Below, in pieces: positions 58,600 through 64,000 of a stretch of DNA of 64,000 bases (position 1 is its first letter; each line of letters begins with the position of its first letter). The notes beneath the pieces are model-generated. The model did no database searches. It was not told the origin of the DNA and was given only the letters and a program-made list of their open reading frames with translations. The stretch comes from PALSA-1440 sp050011195 (GTDB lineage: Bacteria; Verrucomicrobiota; Verrucomicrobiia; Limisphaerales; UBA8199): the NCBI GenBank assembly GCA_050011195.1, contig JBEKJO010000013.1:9717-73716 (forward strand). The letters run 5' to 3'. The translations under genes and the position numbers were made by a program.

Positions 58600-59931
58600 A
58601 TGCCGGTGAACAGACGAACATTTCTGAGAGCCGGGACGGCCACCACCGCCTTGCTGCTGAGCCACCCCGCCTGGTGCGCCCAAAAAGCGCAACCCAAACC
58701 GACCGACGATGAAATCCTTGCCCAAACCAAGGCGCGCATCGAGCGGCACCGCAAGGGCGACGGCACCGTCACCGTGCGGGATGCAAAAGGCAAGGTGATC
58801 CGTGGCGCAAAGGTCCAGGTGGAGCAACTCCGCCACGACTTTCTGTTCGGCAGCAACTTCTTCATGTTTGGCCGTTGCGGAAAACCGGAACTCGAAGAGC
58901 AATACCGCCAGCGTTTCGCTTCCCTGCTCAACTACGGCACGCTCGGTTTCTACTGGGCAAGCTACGAGCACGAGCGGGGCAAACCGAACTACGAATATAC
59001 GGACCAGGTTGCCGCCTGGACCCGCGAGCACGGCATCACCTGCAAAGGCCATCCGCTGGTTTGGGACCATCCGGCCAGCTCACCCGATTGGCTGCCGGAT
59101 GATCCGAAGGAAATCGAGCGGCTCTCCACCACGCGCGTGCGGGACATCGTTTCGCGCTATAAGGGCCGCATTGACATTTGGGACGTCGTCAACGAGGCGA
59201 CGCATCTGGCCGACAAACCGAACAAGTCGAAAATGGCCGACTGGGCCGCTTCGTTGGGCGCCGTCCCGTATGTGGCGGAGCATCTGAAGGTCGCCCGTGC
59301 CGCCAATCCGCAAGCGACGCTGCTGGTGAACGATTACCGCATCGAACCCGCCTATTATAAAATCCTGAAGAGCCTGCGGCAGAACGGGAAATTCCTCTTT
59401 GACACCGTCGGCATTCAAAGCCACATGCATGGCGGGGTCTGGCCGCTGCGGAAGGTTTGGGACACATGTGACACCTACAGTAAACTCGGCGTGCCGCTCC
59501 ACTTTACCGAATCAACCATCGTGAGCGGTCCACGCAAAGGGCCGGGGGAGAATTGGGGAGAAACGACCGCCGAGGGCGAAGTTCGGCAGGCGGACCTGAC
59601 GGTGAACTTCTACACCACGCTCTTCGCCCACCCGGCGGTTCAGGCGATCACCTGGTGGGACTTCTCCGACCTCGGCGCATGGCAAGGGGCGGCGGCCGGT
59701 TGGCTGCGCCGCGACATGTCCCCCAAGCCGGTCTTTGAGCGGCTGATGTCACTGATCAAAGGCGATTGGTGGACCAAGACGGAGGCGACCACGAATGCCC
59801 GCGGCGAGGTCAAAATGCGCGCCTTTTACGGCACGCATCGCGTCACGGCCGAGTTGCCCGGCAGCCAGCCTGTGGCCAAAGAAGTTCATTGGGAGCGCGG
59901 GAAGAAGAACCGGTTTGAATTAACGACATGA
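58600..59931 (+). CDS. Tat-exported GH10 endo-beta-1,4-xylanase
   Basis: 443 residues. Tat-type signal (NRRTFLRAGTATTALLLSHPAWC). An N-terminal beta module (about 50-85) precedes a GH10 TIM barrel: GSNFFMFG, GHPLVWDHPASSPDWL, acid/base Glu in DIWDVVNEATH, LLVNDYRIE, GIQSHMH and nucleophile Glu in LHFTESTI, ending ITWWDFSDLGAW. It likely cleaves xylan in the periplasm or outside. ATGA overlap with the heparinase-like gene gives tight coupling. Confidence 0.93.
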   Translation: MPVNRRTFLRAGTATTALLLSHPAWCAQKAQPKPTDDEILAQTKARIERHRKGDGTVTVRDAKGKVIRGAKVQVEQLRHDFLFGSNFFMFGRCGKPELEEQYRQRFASLLNYGTLGFYWASYEHERGKPNYEYTDQVAAWTREHGITCKGHPLVWDHPASSPDWLPDDPKEIERLSTTRVRDIVSRYKGRIDIWDVVNEATHLADKPNKSKMADWAASLGAVPYVAEHLKVARAANPQATLLVNDYRIEPAYYKILKSLRQNGKFLFDTVGIQSHMHGGVWPLRKVWDTCDTYSKLGVPLHFTESTIVSGPRKGPGENWGETTAEGEVRQADLTVNFYTTLFAHPAVQAITWWDFSDLGAWQGAAAGWLRRDMSPKPVFERLMSLIKGDWWTKTEATTNARGEVKMRAFYGTHRVTAELPGSQPVAKEVHWERGKKNRFELTT

Positions 59932-61817
59932 AGCGCCAGCTTGCTCTAACAAGACTAGGGGCTTTCGTACTGTTCGCTGCTTCCGCGCTGCCTCTGGGTG
60001 CGGCGGAACCCGCCAACCCACCCGTGCCAATTCCCCCTGCGACAAACATTCTCGCCCGGCTCAACCCTGCGCATCCACGGCTCCTTGCCACGACGGAGGA
60101 CTTCGCTCAATTAAGAAAGCGGGTGACTTCCGATTCGCAACTCCGGTCCTGGCACACGAGTCTGCAGTCGCAGGCGCAGGACATCCTGAGCGCCCCGCCT
60201 TCGCGCTACGAGATTCCTGATGGGCTGCGCTTGCTGGCCACCAGCCGGCGGGTCGTGCAGCGGGTCTATACGTTGGCATTGCTTTACCAGTTGGACGGCG
60301 AGCAGCAGTACGTCGAGCGCGCGTGGCAGGAACTGGCTGCGGCGGCCAGCTTTCCGGACTGGAACCCTCGGCATTTCCTCGACACCGCTGAGATGACGCA
60401 TGCCTTCGCCATCGGCTACGACTGGCTTTATGACGCGTGGACGCCCGAGCAACGGGCCACACTGCGGCAGGCGATGGTGGAAAAGGGCTTGAAGCGCGCC
60501 CTGGAACTCTATCGCGCCCACAGGTACTGGACCCAAATGCGCCACAACTGGAATCAAGTCTGCAACGGCGGGATCGGCATGGGGGCGCTGGCTCTGGCCG
60601 ATGTCGAGCCGCAACTCGCCGGTGAAACTCTGCATGATGCCCTGGAGTCTATCCAACTTGCCATGGCGGAGTTCGCGCCCGACGGCGCGTGGAAGGAAGG
60701 CCCGGGTTATTGGGATTACGCAACCTTTTACAATGTCGTCTTCCTCGCCGGACTACAGACCGCCCTGGGCACGGATTTCGGACTGTCGCGGACGGGCGCG
60801 TTCGAGCAGACCGGGCTGTTTCCGATTTACGTGACTGGGCCGCTGGGCCGCACCTTCAACTACGCCGATGGGGGCGACCACACCATTCTCGCGCCGCAGA
60901 TGTTCTGGCTGGCGCGCAAGTTCCAGCAACCGGTCTTTGCCGGGTTTGAGCGCCGGACCACCGCACCCTCTGCTTTGGACCTGCTCTGGTACGAGCCGGC
61001 GGGCGCCAACCCGAAAGCAGCCGGTTTGCCGCTGGACAAGTATTTCCGCGGCGCCGAAGTCGCCGTCTTGCGCAGCGACTGGGACAACCCCCAGGCGCTG
61101 TTTGTCGGTTTCAAGGCGGGCGACAACAAAGCCAATCATAGCCACCTCGATCTGGGCAGCTTTGTGTTCGATGCCGCGGGTGCGCGCTGGGCTATGGAAC
61201 TGGGCGCCGACGATTACAACTTGCCGGGCTATTTCGGGGGCCAACGGTGGGACTACTATCGCCTCCGCGCCGAAGGCCAGAACACCCTGGTCATTGACCC
61301 GGGCCAAGGCCCCGATCAGGACCCGGCGGCCAATACACGGATTATTCGTTTTGAGTCCAGGACGGCGCGGGCGTTTGCCATTGCCGATCTCACCCCCGCC
61401 TACAAAAAGAGTGCGCGCCAAGTGTGGCGCGGTATCGCTCTTCTGAACCACGACAGAGTTCTGGTGCAAGACGAGATTCAGGCCGACAAACCCGTCGAGC
61501 TTTGGTGGTTTATGCATACCCCGGCCAGTGTGAAAATCGAGGACGATGGCCGCGCAGCCAACCTCCAGCAAGCCGGCGTGCAGCTTCGCGCGGAGATTCT
61601 TTCACCTGCGGACGCGAAGTTTCAAATCATGGACGCCCAGCCGTTGCCGACCTCCCCGCACCCCGAGCGACAGGCGAAGAACGAACGCATCCGAAAACTG
61701 GCGATTCACCTGACTGGCATCAGCCATACCCGGCTCGCCGTGCTGCTAGTGCCGAAACCGCCTAAAACGGAAGGAACTGGCCAGGCGTTGAGACTGTCCG
61801 CCTTGTCCAAATGGTAA
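59928..61817 (+). CDS. Exported heparinase II/III-like polysaccharide lyase-type protein
   Basis: 629 residues. Signal peptide (about 1-25). An alpha/alpha toroid (about 50-330; HFLDTAEMTHAFAIGYDWLYD, HNWNQVCNGGIGMGALAL, GAWKEGPGYWDYATFY) is followed by the heparinase II/III-like beta-sandwich (VAVLRSDWDNPQALFVGFKAGDN, NHSHLDLGSFVFDAAGARWAMELGADDYN, NTLVIDPGQGPDQ). Tyr/His residues of the lyase site are plausible in NHSH and GYFGG. The substrate is unknown but it sits with GH10 in a carbohydrate operon. Confidence 0.9.
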   Translation: MKRQLALTRLGAFVLFAASALPLGAAEPANPPVPIPPATNILARLNPAHPRLLATTEDFAQLRKRVTSDSQLRSWHTSLQSQAQDILSAPPSRYEIPDGLRLLATSRRVVQRVYTLALLYQLDGEQQYVERAWQELAAAASFPDWNPRHFLDTAEMTHAFAIGYDWLYDAWTPEQRATLRQAMVEKGLKRALELYRAHRYWTQMRHNWNQVCNGGIGMGALALADVEPQLAGETLHDALESIQLAMAEFAPDGAWKEGPGYWDYATFYNVVFLAGLQTALGTDFGLSRTGAFEQTGLFPIYVTGPLGRTFNYADGGDHTILAPQMFWLARKFQQPVFAGFERRTTAPSALDLLWYEPAGANPKAAGLPLDKYFRGAEVAVLRSDWDNPQALFVGFKAGDNKANHSHLDLGSFVFDAAGARWAMELGADDYNLPGYFGGQRWDYYRLRAEGQNTLVIDPGQGPDQDPAANTRIIRFESRTARAFAIADLTPAYKKSARQVWRGIALLNHDRVLVQDEIQADKPVELWWFMHTPASVKIEDDGRAANLQQAGVQLRAEILSPADAKFQIMDAQPLPTSPHPERQAKNERIRKLAIHLTGISHTRLAVLLVPKPPKTEGTGQALRLSALSKW

Positions 61818-61835
61818 CCGCTCCGCCAATGCTAC

Positions 61836-62301
61836 GGCGTCGAAACCCGCGCGCTTAACCAGGCGCTAAAGCGCAACCAGGACCGCTTCCCGGAGGACTT
61901 CGTCTTTGAATTGACCCGGCGGGAAATCCTGAGGATATCACAAACTGTGATATCCTTGCAGAAACTCAAGTTTTCAAAGCAGGTGCGCGCCTTCACTGAA
62001 CACGGTGCCCTGATGGCTGCCAACATTCTTAACAGCCCCCCGTGCGGTTGCCATGAGTGTTTACGTTATTCGGGCCTTCGTCAAAATGCGCGAGGACCTC
62101 GCCGCGAACGCCGCCATCCTCAAACGCCTCGCCGAAATTGACAAAACACTGCTTATCCACGACGCCACGTTGCGCGAAATTTACCAACAGCTTCGTCCGC
62201 TGCTCGCCCCGCCCCCGGAACCACCCAAACCCGAAATCGGCTTCCACGTCAAAGAAGAGGCCGTGCCCTATCGCATCAAGAGAAGAACCGTCCGCGGGTG
62301 A
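61836..62301 (+). pseudogene. ORF6N-domain protein remnant, frameshifted at a poly-C tract
   Basis: The first frame reads YGVETRALNQALKRNQDRFPEDF and then RAFTEHGALMAANILN, typical of the ORF6N domain of phage antirepressor-like proteins. The second frame (62053-62301) carries the family tail MSVYVIRAFVKMREDLAANAAIL and ends PYRIKRRTVRG. Joining them needs one base less in the C6 run at 62036-62041, giving SPRAVAMSVYVIRAF. The N-terminal start is missing too. Confidence 0.85.
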
Positions 62302-64000
62302 TACGATACTTGTACTCCACTCTCCTGCTCGCCGCCGCCCTGGCCACCGCAACCGGCACGCCGGCCATGCGCGTCGTGAGGACCGGAAGCGCCGGAACCC
62401 CACTGCTGGCCAACGGAGGTTTTGAAGAGTTGCACCAGGGCCAGCCGACCGCCTGGTTAGCCTGGCAGCGAGGCTATCGCGTCACGCCAGGGGAAGGACG
62501 CAGTGGCTCCCAGGGCATTGTTTGTGAGCGCCGGGAAGAGGACGGCGAGTTCGGCGCCAGCCAGACACTCACGCTCAACCGGACGAACCTTGCGCCCTTC
62601 ATAATCCGGGGCTGGAGCAAGGCCGAGAACGTCAGCGGCAGCCCCGACAATGGCTACTCGCTCTACGTGGACATCGTCTATGCGGATGGCACTCCCCTCT
62701 GGGGCCAGACCGCGAGCTTCACCTGCGGCACGCACGATTGGGAACAGCGCCAGTTCGTGCTGCTGCCGGACAAGCCGGTCAAGTCCCTTACGTTGCACTG
62801 CCTCTTTCGCGGGCACACGGGCAAGGTGTGGTTCGATGACGCATCGCTGGAAGAGGTTCCAACCCCGGCAGGCGCGGTCTTGTTCCAGGGCGTGCCGCTG
62901 CAAGGGCTCACGCCTGCGAAGCCAGATGCGAAAGCCGCCCCACGCACTCTCGCCACGCGCGACGGCCTGAAACTGACGCTGCGCGACAACACCATCACAT
63001 CGCTCCAGTTCGATGGCAAGGAGTCGAGCACGTCGTCCCCTTCCGGCTTTTTGGTCCGGGACTTCGCCGCGGGTTCAGACATCTATGCGTTCACCGGCGG
63101 CGCCTGCAAAGAACTCGGCCTGACCCTGAAAGCTGATCTCAGCCCTGGGTGGGATCATCTTGCCATCGAAGGCCGCGTGACCGACACGACGGGCCGGGAC
63201 CGCGCTGTCACACTCCTGTTCGCGTTGCCGCTCGACGCGACCGGCTGGCAATGGGGTGACGACGCGCGCGCAAGCCGTCTCATCGGGGGCACCAGTGAAT
63301 TTGCCAACACCATCAGCCTCCGCTGCGGCGCCAACGGAAAGATGTCGCTTTACCCATTGGCCGCGGTCTGGAGCGAGCGCGCCGGCCTGGCGCTGGCGTT
63401 GGACATGGACCATCCCGCCCAATATCGCCTCGTCTATCATGCCGGCACCAGACAGTTCTTCATCGCCTATGATTTCGGGCTGACCAAAGACACTGCCAGG
63501 TTTCCAGGCAGCGCCGGTTTTCGCTTCGTCCTGTATCGCTTCGACCCGCGCTGGGGCTTTCGGGCGGCGTTGCAGAAGTATTACGACCTTTTCCCCCAGC
63601 ACTTTGCCAAACGCGTGACCCGCGAAGGCGTCTGGATGCCGTTCACCGACATCGCCCAGGTGCCGGGCTTCGACGATTTCGGCTTCGCCTTCCAGGAGGG
63701 CGCACCCAACGTCGCGTTCGATGACCAGCACAGCATCGCCAGCTTTGTTTATGTCGAACCGATGAGCCACTGGCTGGCGATGCCCCACGACGCGCCGCGC
63801 ACTTACGAGAGTGCGCTGTCCGTCTTGAACCAGGACCTCGCCGGCGCGCGGGGCAAGGAAGCCGCGGCAATGGCGGCGGCTACTCTCACCAGCGGAATCG
63901 AGAATGCCGATAGCCGCCTCCTCCTTCACCTGTTGAAAGCGCCCTGGTGTGACGGCGGTGTGTTCTCTCTCAATCCCGATCCGGACATTCCCACGACTCC
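62298..64000 (+). CDS. Large exported protein with N-terminal carbohydrate-binding-like domain, partial
   Basis: About 567 residues visible from GTG 62298; it runs off the window. A signal-like start (IRYLYSTLLLAAALATA) is followed by a jelly-roll CBM-like domain (NGGFEELHQGQPTAWLAWQRG, FIIRGWSKAENVSGSP, KVWFDDASLEEV). The next domains are beta-rich and enzyme-like (GLALALDMDHPAQYRL, GFRFVLYRFDPRWGFRAALQKYYDLFP). No known GH family can be named. Its start overlaps the end of the ORF6N remnant, so it may follow the GH10/heparinase-like genes as part of the same glycan locus. Confidence 0.7.
   Translation, partial: MIRYLYSTLLLAAALATATGTPAMRVVRTGSAGTPLLANGGFEELHQGQPTAWLAWQRGYRVTPGEGRSGSQGIVCERREEDGEFGASQTLTLNRTNLAPFIIRGWSKAENVSGSPDNGYSLYVDIVYADGTPLWGQTASFTCGTHDWEQRQFVLLPDKPVKSLTLHCLFRGHTGKVWFDDASLEEVPTPAGAVLFQGVPLQGLTPAKPDAKAAPRTLATRDGLKLTLRDNTITSLQFDGKESSTSSPSGFLVRDFAAGSDIYAFTGGACKELGLTLKADLSPGWDHLAIEGRVTDTTGRDRAVTLLFALPLDATGWQWGDDARASRLIGGTSEFANTISLRCGANGKMSLYPLAAVWSERAGLALALDMDHPAQYRLVYHAGTRQFFIAYDFGLTKDTARFPGSAGFRFVLYRFDPRWGFRAALQKYYDLFPQHFAKRVTREGVWMPFTDIAQVPGFDDFGFAFQEGAPNVAFDDQHSIASFVYVEPMSHWLAMPHDAPRTYESALSVLNQDLAGARGKEAAAMAAATLTSGIENADSRLLLHLLKAPWCDGGVFSLNPDPDIPTT

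Overview
The window looks like a chromosomal segment of a high-GC member of the Verrucomicrobiota (Pedosphaera/Limisphaera type). This is inferred from the gene mix: ECF sigma factor next to a Ser/Thr kinase, Tat-exported Gfo/Idh oxidoreductase, DUF5060/apiosidase-like, GH10 and heparinase-like carbohydrate enzymes, futalosine-pathway MqnD, and many short tandem and palindromic intergenic repeats. No 16S gene is present, so the taxonomy is an inference.

Layout. 1-1600: the 5' part of dnaA (leftward, runs off the window), an AT-rich gap with DnaA-box-like sites (possible oriC), and a PII nitrogen regulator. 2000-6900: small housekeeping genes (ABM monooxygenase, YdjM-like membrane hydrolase, dipeptide epimerase, cupin, SMUG-type uracil-DNA glycosylase, lipoprotein) and an SGNH hydrolase remnant. 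7061-16231: an approximately 9.1 kb integrated element in tRNA-Lys(CTT). It is bounded by a 45-bp direct repeat of the tRNA 5' half and carries a tyrosine integrase, AlpA-like HTH protein, RepA-type helicase with an iteron array directly 3' of it, a small-terminase-like protein and an HK97 protease-capsid fusion. It has no large terminase, portal or tail genes. This is the architecture of a capsid-encoding phage satellite.

16396-19698: a Ser/His/Gly-rich secreted protein, a DUF350 membrane protein, a conserved hypothetical and a KDG-kinase-like sugar kinase. 19822-21477: a DUF5060/DUF4038 glycosidase-like protein. 22449-24993: a worn defence/toxin-antitoxin patch (Schlafen AlbA_2 protein, TIR fragment joined to a minimal nucleotidyltransferase, second nucleotidyltransferase with an overlapping small gene). 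25245-34133: a collinear seven- or eight-gene cluster of VWA protein, PspA-like coiled coil, substrate-binding/OmpA fusion, ABC permease, ABC ATPase, membrane coiled-coil protein, AAA+ ATPase and a small protein. I recognise its parts but not the whole system. Heptamer or octamer arrays sit in three of its gene junctions.

34243-35515: a zinc-ribbon/SAP protein beside a truncated DNA methyltransferase. 35832-42018: SAM hydrolase, a leftward quality-control run (HtrA protease, S30AE-like protein, DnaJ) and a DCC-LMF1 fusion. 42184-53722: hypothetical, HEAT-repeat protein, Gfo/Idh oxidoreductase, CBM48 protein, MqnD, IF-1, RRM protein, HD protein, ThiM, a deoxyribosyltransferase-like protein, ECF sigma factor and GNAT enzyme. 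54228-57853: a kinase fused to Wzz-like and HlyD-like modules, whose frame is broken by a 20-bp tandem duplication. 57854-58599: an intergenic region with a strict 11-bp-period, 19-unit array. 58600-64000: GH10 xylanase, heparinase-like protein, an ORF6N pseudogene and a large exported protein that runs off the window.

The strongest leads are the satellite-like element with its 5'-half tRNA attachment site, the VWA-ABC-AAA cluster, the 11-bp array, and palindromic repeats inserted in frame into three proteins, including a kinase activation segment.
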